Source: a bacterium
Lineage (GTDB): Bacteria; Armatimonadota; Chthonomonadetes; Chthonomonadales; Chthonomonadaceae
Assembly: GCA_021805405.1 (NCBI GenBank)
Contig: JAJZFK010000029.1
Location: 1 to 15,509, forward strand
Length of the DNA: 15,509 nucleotides
Reading direction: 5' to 3'
Every line of letters begins with the position of its first letter. Positions within the stretch are counted from its first letter, which is position 1. The position numbers and the translations under genes are program-made. The notes below the pieces were generated by a model. It ran no database searches and had not been told where the DNA came from. It worked only from the letters and a program-made list of their open reading frames with translations. This document shows positions 1 through 6,606 of this stretch, in pieces.

Positions 1-1068
1 ACGGGCTCAGTTACCGGTGGTGTGGGCTACAGCGCTACAGGTGGCATTGTGGGCTATGCCGAGGCCCTGGACAGCAACTTCCGTGGTACAGATGAAAAGC
101 TGTCACTTCGGGCATCTACTGGCGGAATTGCAAACCGCGGCAGCGTGGAACTTGGCTTTACAGAACCTTACCTGGATTCTCATCACACCAGCCTTAGCGT
201 TCAGCTATATGACCGCACCGAATATCGCTTCTCCAACAGCCTCTCCAACTTTAACTCGTCGAGTTCAACGTATGGCGGCAGCTACTACTATAACGAACAG
301 CGCCAGGGCGGTACCATTACGTTAGGCAGGCCCTATGGAAGGCACGTAAATGCCTCTGTCTTCCTGCGAGCAGAAAATGTCTCTACAGACCTGTTGAACC
401 TTCCTTTGCAAGACCTGCAAATTATTCAGGACGGCCCCATATATGCGATGGGCGGAGCGCTTCGCCATGATACCCGAGACTACTATCTTAACCCTGCGAG
501 TGGAGGGTATCAGGAGCTGGCTGTTGAATTGGGCCACGCCAATCTTAAAGCACCTATCAACATTCCAGGCATTTCTGTTCCCGGCACTTACGGTAGCGCA
601 AACTTCCTTAAGCTTAGCCTGGAGGCCAGGGAGTACTACAGCCTTTCGGGAAGACGGCCAGTAAACAACCCCACCAAAGACGAAACTATACTAGCACTTC
701 GGGCTGTTCTTGGCGGCTCCACCGGCACACTGCCATTTGCGGAACAGTTTTTCGTTGGAGGTGGCGATACGCTGCGTGGTTATAGAGACTCACGCTTCTG
801 GGGCAAATATGAGTTCCTTACATCCGTAGAGCTACGGCAGCCGCTTGCGCCCAAGTTCACGGGTGTGCTGTTCACAGACCTGGGCGACGCCTGGGGTGGT
901 CCATATAGCTCTGTAAACATTAATCGCTTCCAGCAAAGCGGCTTTCACCTGCATCTCGCGGTTGGTTTGGGAGTACTGGTAGTAACACCCATTGGTGCGC
1001 TAAGACTGGATTACGGCGTTGGCGACGAGGGTGGAAGGGCAGATTTTAGCATAGGACAGGCATTTTAG
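1..1068 (+). CDS. Omp85/BamA-family outer-membrane beta-barrel protein, 5' truncated by window edge
   Basis: This is the C-terminal beta-barrel of an Omp85-superfamily protein (BamA, or its relative TamA), which inserts beta-barrel proteins into the outer membrane. The frame is open from base 1 (residues TGSVTGG, then VGYSATGG), so the true start and the periplasmic POTRA domains lie upstream of the window; the GTG at 22 is only an internal valine. About 355 barrel residues are visible, close to a full 16-strand barrel. The family hallmark (V/I/L)RGY of loop L6 is present as LRGY at bases 772-783, inside GGGDTLRGYRD. The last residue is Phe (FSIGQAF), as expected of the C-terminal beta-signal. 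No convincing terminator follows. BamA itself and a second Omp85 paralogue cannot be told apart without the N-terminus. Confidence 0.93.
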   Translation, partial: TGSVTGGVGYSATGGIVGYAEALDSNFRGTDEKLSLRASTGGIANRGSVELGFTEPYLDSHHTSLSVQLYDRTEYRFSNSLSNFNSSSSTYGGSYYYNEQRQGGTITLGRPYGRHVNASVFLRAENVSTDLLNLPLQDLQIIQDGPIYAMGGALRHDTRDYYLNPASGGYQELAVELGHANLKAPINIPGISVPGTYGSANFLKLSLEAREYYSLSGRRPVNNPTKDETILALRAVLGGSTGTLPFAEQFFVGGGDTLRGYRDSRFWGKYEFLTSVELRQPLAPKFTGVLFTDLGDAWGGPYSSVNINRFQQSGFHLHLAVGLGVLVVTPIGALRLDYGVGDEGGRADFSIGQAF

Positions 1069-1145
1069 TCGCGTTATGTAGAAAATCTCTGGTACAATCT
1101 GTACTAATAATCGTACTGAAGTATGGTATTTCTCGTATAACATAC

Positions 1146-1175
1146 GTGAAGTAACTGCGTTATCCGTAACTTCAC
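1146..1175 (+). repeat. Inverted repeat (10-bp stem, one mismatch) in the leader of the secreted Cys protein
   Basis: GTGAAGTAAC (1146-1155) and GTAACTTCAC (1166-1175) are complementary except for one A/A mismatch, with a 10-nt loop. The dyad ends 16 nt before the Shine-Dalgarno sequence. It could be an operator for a dimeric repressor or an mRNA hairpin. There is no U-tract, so it is not a terminator. Confidence 0.5.
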
Positions 1176-1191
1176 ACTCCATTTGCGTCTT

Positions 1192-1197
1192 AGGAGG
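1192..1197 (+). promoter_or_regulatory. Shine-Dalgarno AGGAGG fixing the ATG start at 1206
   Basis: A consensus AGGAGG sits 8 nt before the ATG at 1206. An in-frame TTG at 1200 would be only 2 nt from it, so the ATG is the start. Confidence 0.85.
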
Positions 1198-1205
1198 AAT
1201 TGCAT

Positions 1206-1553
1206 ATGAATCGAACTCTTCTGGCATTGTGCGCTGCGCTCACAGTAATTGGTGGAAGCACCGCAATCGCGGCACCTGCCTCACACCATGTTGTAAAACA
1301 TACAGCATCCAAGTCGATGAAGGCGGCAAAGATCATTGATGTATGGACATGCCCTATTAACATGGACCATGTCACGGCGAAAACCCAGTCTGGTAAGCCA
1401 CAGGTAATCGGCCACTTCCGTGTTCACTTCTGCTGTGGCTCTTGCCCTCCCACTTGGGCCAAGCTCTCTGCCAAGCAGAAAATGGCTAAGGCCGAGGCTG
1501 CGTACAAAATGGATTTAGCCAGCAAGAAAGCAGCGAGCAGCAAAAAGAAATAG
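1206..1553 (+). CDS. Small secreted Cys-rich protein, YHS/TRASH-like putative metal-binding
   Basis: A 115-residue protein with a clear Sec signal peptide (residues 1-23, probable cleavage after AIAA). After a short His/Lys-rich linker comes one conserved-looking block: WTCPINM (Cys49), then GHFRVHFCCGSCPPTW (Cys76, Cys77, Cys80), and a Lys/Ala-rich helical tail ending in KKK. A CPxxM motif followed by a beta-strand ending in FCCxxC resembles small YHS/TRASH-like heavy-metal-binding domains, which suggests periplasmic copper or similar metal binding; this is inference from motif shape. His27, His28, His32, His55, His70 and His74 could add ligands. The gene is monocistronic: it has its own strong Shine-Dalgarno sequence and ends 23 bp before an intrinsic terminator. 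The exact family is not recognised. Confidence 0.85.
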   Translation: MNRTLLALCAALTVIGGSTAIAAPASHHVVKHTASKSMKAAKIIDVWTCPINMDHVTAKTQSGKPQVIGHFRVHFCCGSCPPTWAKLSAKQKMAKAEAAYKMDLASKKAASSKKK

Positions 1554-1576
1554 TGCTTCTTCAGCTCAGTTAGTAC

Positions 1577-1620
1577 ACGGGGGCGGCTCAATGCATTTTC
1601 GAAAGACCGCTCCCGTTTTA
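1577..1620 (+). terminator. Rho-independent terminator after the secreted Cys protein
   Basis: ACGGGGGCGG (1577-1586) pairs with CCGCTCCCGT (1607-1616), a 10-bp GC-rich stem with one G-U pair and a 20-nt loop. A short T-run (1616-1619) and a TATCCTC tract follow. It separates the small gene from the DUF2344 gene. Confidence 0.75.
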
Positions 1621-1656
1621 TCCTCTTATCTATGAACGGATAGTCTTGCGGACATA

Positions 1657-2361
1657 ATGCCGAAACTTTTTCTGCTGTTTGAAAAGGGTGAGTCTGTACG
1701 ATGGTTGGGTCACCTGGATATCCTCCGTACGTTCGAACGTGCAATTCGACGAGCTCAGCTTCCCATTGCTTTCACCGCTGGTTTTAATCCTCGCGAACGA
1801 TTGACATTTATTTCTGCACTCAGCACTGGCATAACCGGTGACCACGAACCACTTATTATTGAACTGAACGAGGATTTGCCGTGCATTGAAAGTGCGAATC
1901 GCTTAAACGCAACCTTGCCGCCGGGCTTTCGCATCAAGCAGTGCGGTATTATAACAGATGAGGTATCTAAGACGCTTCTTAAAAGCATTACGCAGGCACT
2001 GTATGCCACAATATGTAGCTGCCCCATTGGTACCGACTCCGTTATGATTGAGAACGCCATTGAGAATTTACTGGCTTTACCCAGTTTACCGCTCGAACGA
2101 CAACGCGAGGGTAGGTCAAGACAGTTGGACGCGCGCCCGTTCCTTTACAGCCTCTCGCTAGAAGAGTTCGCTGCAGATACGAATCGTGCGGTAATCACAA
2201 TGACAGTAGGACAAGGTGAAAGCGGTAACCTGAAGTCTGTGGAAGTGATTACACTCTTATCACAATTTTTACCGGGAATAAAGCCTCGCAAAACGGTGCG
2301 AAGGATGATGCTGGACAGCAGCGGCCAGCCAATTTCCCTTTCATTGGAATTAGTAAATTAG
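1657..2361 (+). CDS. DUF2344 (TIGR03936) protein, radical-SAM-linked family
   Basis: A 234-residue protein matching DUF2344, a family found either fused to or next to a radical SAM protein and commonly followed by RNase E/G. The N-terminus is diagnostic: FEKGESVRWLGHLDILRTFERA (about residues 8-29), then AGFNPRERLTF, corresponding to the family's F.KG..VRFLSHLDLLR and GFNPRP.LSF. A C-terminal LPGIKPRKTVRRM segment matches the family's usual ending. The biochemical role is not established; links to RNA processing or modification are inferred from context. The ATG at 1657 starts exactly at the family N-terminus, but its Shine-Dalgarno is weak. The stop lies 12 bp before the RNase start. No radical SAM gene lies immediately upstream, which is unusual. 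Confidence 0.88.
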   Translation: MPKLFLLFEKGESVRWLGHLDILRTFERAIRRAQLPIAFTAGFNPRERLTFISALSTGITGDHEPLIIELNEDLPCIESANRLNATLPPGFRIKQCGIITDEVSKTLLKSITQALYATICSCPIGTDSVMIENAIENLLALPSLPLERQREGRSRQLDARPFLYSLSLEEFAADTNRAVITMTVGQGESGNLKSVEVITLLSQFLPGIKPRKTVRRMMLDSSGQPISLSLELVN

Positions 2362-2373
2362 GAGAAGCCGGGT

Positions 2374-4344
2374 ATGTCAAATCCCCCGCTGGTTAAAGAA
2401 ATACTGGTGAATGTAGGCGAGCGCGAAACAAGAATCGCGGTTCTGGAAGACAGTCGCCTCGTTGAACTGTATATTGAGCGCGCCGAACGCGTTGTTGGTA
2501 GCATTTACAAATGCCGGGTCGTAAATGTTCTACCAGGTATGGATGCTGCATTCGTAGATATTGGCCTGGAGCGCAACGCCTTTCTTTACGTTGGCGATGT
2601 CATGCCCTCTAACGAAGACGTAACGGGTGTGGATACCGGTGAGCGTATTAGTTTGGGCCGCGCACGCCGAGATGCAAATGCCATCCCCGCTGCCGCAGCG
2701 TCCATTGAACGCGTTTCGCTTCCGGTTGACATGGAGCTTCAGAAGGAGGCGGCGGATGCCATTGCTGAAATGGTGGACGAGCCTGTAGAACTACTAGAAG
2801 ACGCCGAAGACGAGACAGATGAGAACATTGCACCTGGCGCATCTCCTGCTAACGCACGCCCGCGTGGCCGGTTTAAGCGGTCTGTGTTACGGCAACAGCG
2901 TATAAAAGATGTACTGCATGTGGGCCAGGAGCTTATCGTGCAGGTTATTAAAGGCCCCAGGGGAACCAAAGGAGCGCGTGTCTCCACCAGAATATCGCTC
3001 CCCGGGCGCTACCTCGTGCTAATGCCAGAAACAGACCAGTTAGGCGTTTCACGTAAGATTGAAGACGCCAAAGAGCGTGACCGGCTGAAAAAGATAGGCG
3101 ATGAAATAAGGCAGCCTGGTTTCGGCCTCATTATACGAACCGAAGCCGAGGACAAGACCGAGCAAGAGCTGGCTGCCGATATGGAGTTCCTCATTCAAAC
3201 CTGGCGACAAACCCTGCAGCAGGCAAGGGTTTCACGGCCACCAGCGCTTATCCTGCAGGATCTCACACTACTCTACAAAACGATTCGCGACGTTTTTGGA
3301 TCCGACGTTCAGAAGTTGATGATTGATGATCCTGCTGAATATCTGAAGGCCAATCAGTTGCTGGAAAGAATCTCGCCTAAGCTGATTGGTAGAATTCAAC
3401 TCTATGATGACCAACAGCCTATTTTTGACTATTATAAACTTGAGGACGAAATAGACCGCCTCATGCGCCGCAAGGTATTTCTTAAATCTGGCGGATCCCT
3501 TGTAATAGACGAAACGGAAGCCCTAACCGTTATTGATGTGAACACAAGCAAGAGCGTGGGTGGTAACAGCCTTGCCGAGACCATTGTAAGGACAAACCTG
3601 GAAGCAGCGGTAGAGGTCTCCAGGCAGATGAGGCTGCGCGACATTGGCGGCATCATTGTTATTGACTTTATAGACATGAACAACCAGCGTGACAAGCAGG
3701 CTGTAATAAAGGCGCTTGAAACTGCGCTTAAACGCGATCGTTCACGCACCAAGATATCGAGCATTAGCGCGCTGGGGCTTGTGGAGATGACGCGCAAGCG
3801 CACTGGCGAAACACTTAACGCGTTCCTCACCGAGGAGTGCCCCTACTGCAAGGGAAGAGGTCACCTGGCTTCTCCAGAGAGCGTATCGCTTTTTATTGAG
3901 CGTGACCTTCACCGACTTGTTACGGACAACCGCAATGGTCGCAAAGAGGCTTTCTCAATATGCTGTCATCCTGACGTTGCTGAACTTCTTATTGGTCCGG
4001 AAGGCTGCAATATTGAAGAGCTGGAACGAATCATTCAGCGCGCGCTCTTTGTTCGTTCTGACGAATCCATGCATCTTGAGAAATACGTAATAGATGCTTG
4101 TGAAATTCAGGAGATGGAGAAGGCACGCCAAATCGTGAAGCGACTTCAGGTCGTAGAGTGTCGGGTTACGCGCTCCTTGCTTAAAGATGCCGGGCAATGT
4201 ATAGGCTGGGTTGATGGCTTTCTTGTTGATGTAGAAGCCCACCCGCGCCATGTAGGCCAGAAACTCCGCGCTCGAATTATGACCAGCCGACGATCATTTA
4301 CTACTGCTCAGATTATCTCGGAACCTGGAAAAAGCAAACAGTGA
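2374..4344 (+). CDS. rng: Ribonuclease E/G family endoribonuclease
   Basis: A 656-residue RNase E/G (single-strand-specific endoribonuclease in mRNA decay and rRNA maturation, cytoplasmic). The S1 domain starts around residue 40 (SIYKCRVVNVLPGMDAAFVDIG) and resumes at about 180-215 (KGPRGTKGARVSTRISLPGRYLVL). Between them lies an inserted, very acidic low-complexity stretch of about 100 residues (79-176). The catalytic magnesium-binding aspartates are Asp388 (IDVNTSKS) and Asp431 (VIDFIDM). They are 43 residues apart, as are E. coli Asp303 and Asp346. The zinc-link CPYC is at Cys489/Cys492, with the same spacing from Asp431 as in E. coli. A TRAM-like domain closes the protein (about 598-645). 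There is no long disordered degradosome tail, so it is more RNase G-like. The Shine-Dalgarno AGGAG overlaps the stop of the DUF2344 gene. Confidence 0.95.
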   Translation: MSNPPLVKEILVNVGERETRIAVLEDSRLVELYIERAERVVGSIYKCRVVNVLPGMDAAFVDIGLERNAFLYVGDVMPSNEDVTGVDTGERISLGRARRDANAIPAAAASIERVSLPVDMELQKEAADAIAEMVDEPVELLEDAEDETDENIAPGASPANARPRGRFKRSVLRQQRIKDVLHVGQELIVQVIKGPRGTKGARVSTRISLPGRYLVLMPETDQLGVSRKIEDAKERDRLKKIGDEIRQPGFGLIIRTEAEDKTEQELAADMEFLIQTWRQTLQQARVSRPPALILQDLTLLYKTIRDVFGSDVQKLMIDDPAEYLKANQLLERISPKLIGRIQLYDDQQPIFDYYKLEDEIDRLMRRKVFLKSGGSLVIDETEALTVIDVNTSKSVGGNSLAETIVRTNLEAAVEVSRQMRLRDIGGIIVIDFIDMNNQRDKQAVIKALETALKRDRSRTKISSISALGLVEMTRKRTGETLNAFLTEECPYCKGRGHLASPESVSLFIERDLHRLVTDNRNGRKEAFSICCHPDVAELLIGPEGCNIEELERIIQRALFVRSDESMHLEKYVIDACEIQEMEKARQIVKRLQVVECRVTRSLLKDAGQCIGWVDGFLVDVEAHPRHVGQKLRARIMTSRRSFTTAQIISEPGKSKQ

Positions 4345-5414
4345 GCAGGCCGCGGATTGCTGTAATTGGGGCTGGAATGTCTGGTCTGGCAGCTGCAATC
4401 ACGCTTCAAACTGCTGGCGCCGATGTAACCGTCATTGAAAAGAGTCGCGGACTGGGCGGCCGCGTTGCTTCGCGGCGTGTAGGCGATATTGTCGTTGATC
4501 ATGGTGCACAAAACATAAAGCCTGGTGATTCACTTTTGCACGAAGTGATGACCACCAGGCTCTCCTCTAAGGATCTCGTTCGCATTGAGAAGCCTGTATG
4601 CCTTTGGAGCCCGCCTGGTACAATTCACACTCCGGATGAAGAGTACAATTCGGCGCTAAAATACAGCTACTATGGGGGTATAAATACGATAGCACGGCTA
4701 CTGGCATTCGAGCTGCAACAGCTTGGTGGAACCGTCTCACTTAATGCAACAGCCCGCCACTTTACCGAAAACGAACAAGGCGTCGAATTATTCGACGTAA
4801 ACAATTCGACACTAGGCGAATTTCGTGGCGTGGTGGTAAGCGCCCCCCTCCCTCAGGCAGCCGATTTCGTCGCGAACAGTGCACCGTTTACCGCACACCC
4901 GATTAATGTGCTGGATCGAGTTCGTTCATTGCGGCAGATAGAGTACCGCTCCTGTATCACCGTCATGCTAGGATATTATCGAATACCGGCCACACCTGAT
5001 TTATATGCGTTACTCGCCGCCGACCGCAGTGCCGACCTACTTTGGCTCGCATTCGAATCGTGTAAAGGTTCAGGGCACAGTAAGGGCACGCACGAGGTGC
5101 TTGTTGCACAGATGGGTGCGCGGTTTAGTAAATACTGTTACCTGGAGGAGGATGCAATTACAGCATCCAGGGTAATTGCAGAAGTAGAGTCACTTCTGGG
5201 TTCAGAGTTCAAGTCGCCGGACTGGTACCAGGTAAAGCGGTGGCGATACTCCCAGCCTGTTGGTATGGTTTATTTTGACGACGCAAATCCCGCAGGTTCT
5301 GAGGGAGCATTACTTGTATGCGGCGATGGTTTAAGGCCCAACGGTGGCAAAATTCATGAGGCATATTTAAGCGGTATTGAGGCCGGTAATCGTGCGAAGC
5401 TATTGTGGTTATAA
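4341..5414 (+). CDS. Renalase-like FAD/NAD(P)-dependent amine oxidase family protein
   Basis: A 357-residue flavoprotein of the NAD(P)/FAD-dependent oxidoreductase (amine oxidase/renalase-like) family. The dinucleotide-binding Rossmann motif IGAGMSGLAAA is at residues 9-19 with the acidic Glu33 at the end of beta-2. The family's GLGGRVASRR follows (37-46), and DHGAQ lies near 54-58. The C-terminal flavin-contact motif CGDGLRPNGGKIHEAYLSG is close to the end, as expected. No signal peptide or membrane segment is seen, so it is probably cytosolic. The substrate cannot be told. The start is GTG at 4341, overlapping the RNase stop in GTGA, which implies translational coupling. No functional link between this oxidoreductase and RNase G is known to me, so the link rests on position alone. 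Confidence 0.85.
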   Translation: MSRPRIAVIGAGMSGLAAAITLQTAGADVTVIEKSRGLGGRVASRRVGDIVVDHGAQNIKPGDSLLHEVMTTRLSSKDLVRIEKPVCLWSPPGTIHTPDEEYNSALKYSYYGGINTIARLLAFELQQLGGTVSLNATARHFTENEQGVELFDVNNSTLGEFRGVVVSAPLPQAADFVANSAPFTAHPINVLDRVRSLRQIEYRSCITVMLGYYRIPATPDLYALLAADRSADLLWLAFESCKGSGHSKGTHEVLVAQMGARFSKYCYLEEDAITASRVIAEVESLLGSEFKSPDWYQVKRWRYSQPVGMVYFDDANPAGSEGALLVCGDGLRPNGGKIHEAYLSGIEAGNRAKLLWL

Positions 5415-5458
5415 TAATATATATATCGGCAATTAATGTGGTTCAAATGTGCCAGGAT

Positions 5459-5474
5459 TGTGACATAGTTCACA
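5459..5474. promoter_or_regulatory. CRP/FNR-family operator, perfect TGTGA-N6-TCACA
   Basis: TGTGA (5459-5463) and TCACA (5470-5474) are exact inverted half-sites separated by 6 nt, matching the CRP consensus core completely. The centre (5466.5) lies about 65 bp upstream of the start point predicted from the downstream promoter. This is near class I activator positions. The site is seen directly; its regulator is inferred. Confidence 0.65.
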
Positions 5475-5496
5475 TCTAGGGTGTGATATTTTCGTA

Positions 5497-5525
5497 TTGT
5501 TTTCTGTCTATTTTTATTATATACT
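5497..5525 (+). promoter_or_regulatory. Sigma-70-like promoter for the Ig-lipoprotein/PEP-CTERM-like/TPR operon
   Basis: The -35 TTGTTT (5497-5502) and -10 TATACT (5520-5525) are separated by the optimal 17 bp, giving a predicted start near 5532. The -35 matches 4 of 6 and the -10 matches 5 of 6 consensus bases, in AT-rich DNA just downstream of a CRP-type palindrome. Confidence 0.6.
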
Positions 5526-5675
5526 TTTTATGTAACAAGCGGAACACTGAGATCACCAGATGAACACCATGGTATTTCAACCGTCTAACAAATACTTTTC
5601 ACTCACATTCTGGCACCATTTCTAACCAAATCGTTTAGCCACTGTAGACTAGACTAACGTGCTGGACAACTTAGC

Positions 5676-5681
5676 GGAAGG
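5676..5681 (+). promoter_or_regulatory. Shine-Dalgarno GGAAGG fixing the ATG at 5689
   Basis: GGAAGG is 7 nt before the ATG at 5689. The earlier in-frame GTG at 5659 has no such site and would put ten extra residues in front of an otherwise good lipoprotein signal. Confidence 0.75.
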
Positions 5682-5688
5682 CACACTG

Positions 5689-6582
5689 ATGAAGTACTCG
5701 CGGAGATTTTTGTTAACCACTACTTGTAGCCTGATTGCGGGCCTCGCCGGGTGCGGTAGCGGATCGTCAAATTCATCTGGCATATCTTCTTTAACGATTG
5801 GTCCATCTACGTCTTCTCTGGTACCTGGCGGTTCACGCGCCTTTACGTACTTCATCCAAGGTACTGCATCAGACCTTGGTGTAGTATGGAGCGTAGTTGA
5901 GGCGGCCGGTGGTACTGTTGACCAGACGGGGTTGTATACTGCACCTAGTACTCCAGGAACCTACCACGTAAAAGTTGCCAGCCACCTTAATCCTTCCACC
6001 TATTCGTTGGCAACCGTAACGGTGGCACCTAGTAATGTTAACATGCAGCTTAGCGTCCATAACCTCTCTACTGCCGCGAGCTCAACTTTGAATCTCGCAC
6101 AATACGTTTCGGTGACTGGCACACCTAACACTGGGCTTATATGGACGGTGCAATCTACCAATGGCGGTACGGTGAGTTCCGCCGGACTATACACTGCACC
6201 ATCGCAGGCAGGAACGTACATTGTGCAGGTAACCAGCGCTGCTAACACCGGCCAAAGCGACCTACTTTTTATTACGGTGGTGACCGCAACAATATCGATA
6301 ACACCCACATCCATATCCCTTGCGCGAAGCGGGACAGGTACCTTTGGCTACTCTCTAAAAGTTGTAGGATCAACCGACAATTCAATTTCGTGGTATGCGT
6401 CGGATGCTAGCGGTAATCAATTACCTGGAGCTGTTGCAGGAAGTACGGCTCAACCGGATGGGTCGAGCATAACATCGGCAGGGCTGTATACAGCTCCCCC
6501 AACTGCGGGTACATATTACGTTACCGTCGCCAGCAATGCACTACCTACGGTTAAAGCAACCGCCACAGTTACAGTTAATTGA
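5689..6582 (+). CDS. Lipoprotein with three bacterial Ig-like repeats
   Basis: A 297-residue protein with a lipoprotein signal: basic n-region (KYSRR), hydrophobic core and lipobox LAGC ending at Cys22, followed by a Gly/Ser linker. The remainder is three tandem Ig-like (BIG2-type) beta-sandwich repeats at about 34-115, 116-199 and 200-297. Each carries the signature G-x-[VI]-x-x-x-GLYTAP-x-x-x-GTY-x-V-x-V; GLYTAP occurs at 81-86, 166-171 and 265-270. Such domains usually act as adhesive or spacer modules at the cell surface. There is no catalytic domain. The SRR near the N-terminus resembles but does not match a twin-arginine motif. It is the first gene of a probable operon, with 24 bp to the next start. 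The ligand or partner is unknown. Confidence 0.88.
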   Translation: MKYSRRFLLTTTCSLIAGLAGCGSGSSNSSGISSLTIGPSTSSLVPGGSRAFTYFIQGTASDLGVVWSVVEAAGGTVDQTGLYTAPSTPGTYHVKVASHLNPSTYSLATVTVAPSNVNMQLSVHNLSTAASSTLNLAQYVSVTGTPNTGLIWTVQSTNGGTVSSAGLYTAPSQAGTYIVQVTSAANTGQSDLLFITVVTATISITPTSISLARSGTGTFGYSLKVVGSTDNSISWYASDASGNQLPGAVAGSTAQPDGSSITSAGLYTAPPTAGTYYVTVASNALPTVKATATVTVN

Positions 6583-6594
6583 GTATTCGCTCAA

Positions 6595-6599
6595 AGGAG
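6595..6599 (+). promoter_or_regulatory. Shine-Dalgarno AGGAG selecting the TTG start at 6607
   Basis: AGGAG ends 1 nt before a TTG at 6601, too close for initiation, but 7 nt before the TTG at 6607. The second TTG is therefore the likely start. Confidence 0.7.
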
Positions 6600-6606
6600 A
6601 TTGACG

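Larger units (their letters stand above)
1069..1205. other. Intergenic leader between barrel gene and small secreted protein
   Basis: This 137-bp gap has no ORF. It holds two possible -10 elements (TACAAT at 1093-1098, preceded by TG as in an extended -10; TATAAC at 1136-1141), neither with a good -35. An imperfect hairpin lies just upstream of the ribosome-binding site of the next gene. A promoter for the small gene probably lies here but cannot be fixed. Confidence 0.4.
5415..5688. other. Regulatory intergenic region upstream of the Ig-lipoprotein operon
   Basis: A 274-bp AT-rich gap. It begins with an ATATATAT tract after the oxidoreductase stop and has no recognisable terminator. It then contains a CRP-type palindrome, a second TGTGA half-site (5482-5486), a promoter and a roughly 155-nt untranslated leader. 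The leader holds a possible 21-codon ORF (5560-5625) with a weak ribosome-binding site. Confidence 0.6.

Noticed and set aside
3432..3830. Antisense open frame of 132 codons inside the RNase gene
   Set aside because: The opposite strand encodes the fully conserved catalytic core of RNase E/G; the antisense protein has no recognisable features and is a by-product of that codon use.
5659..5688. Upstream GTG start for the Ig-repeat lipoprotein
   Set aside because: It would add ten polar residues before the lipoprotein n-region and has no Shine-Dalgarno; the ATG at 5689 has GGAAGG at ideal spacing.
5695..5720. Twin-arginine export signal in the Ig lipoprotein (SRRFLL)
   Set aside because: The consensus SRRxFLK requires a residue between RR and F, and a normal lipobox is present; Sec/lipoprotein export explains the sequence.
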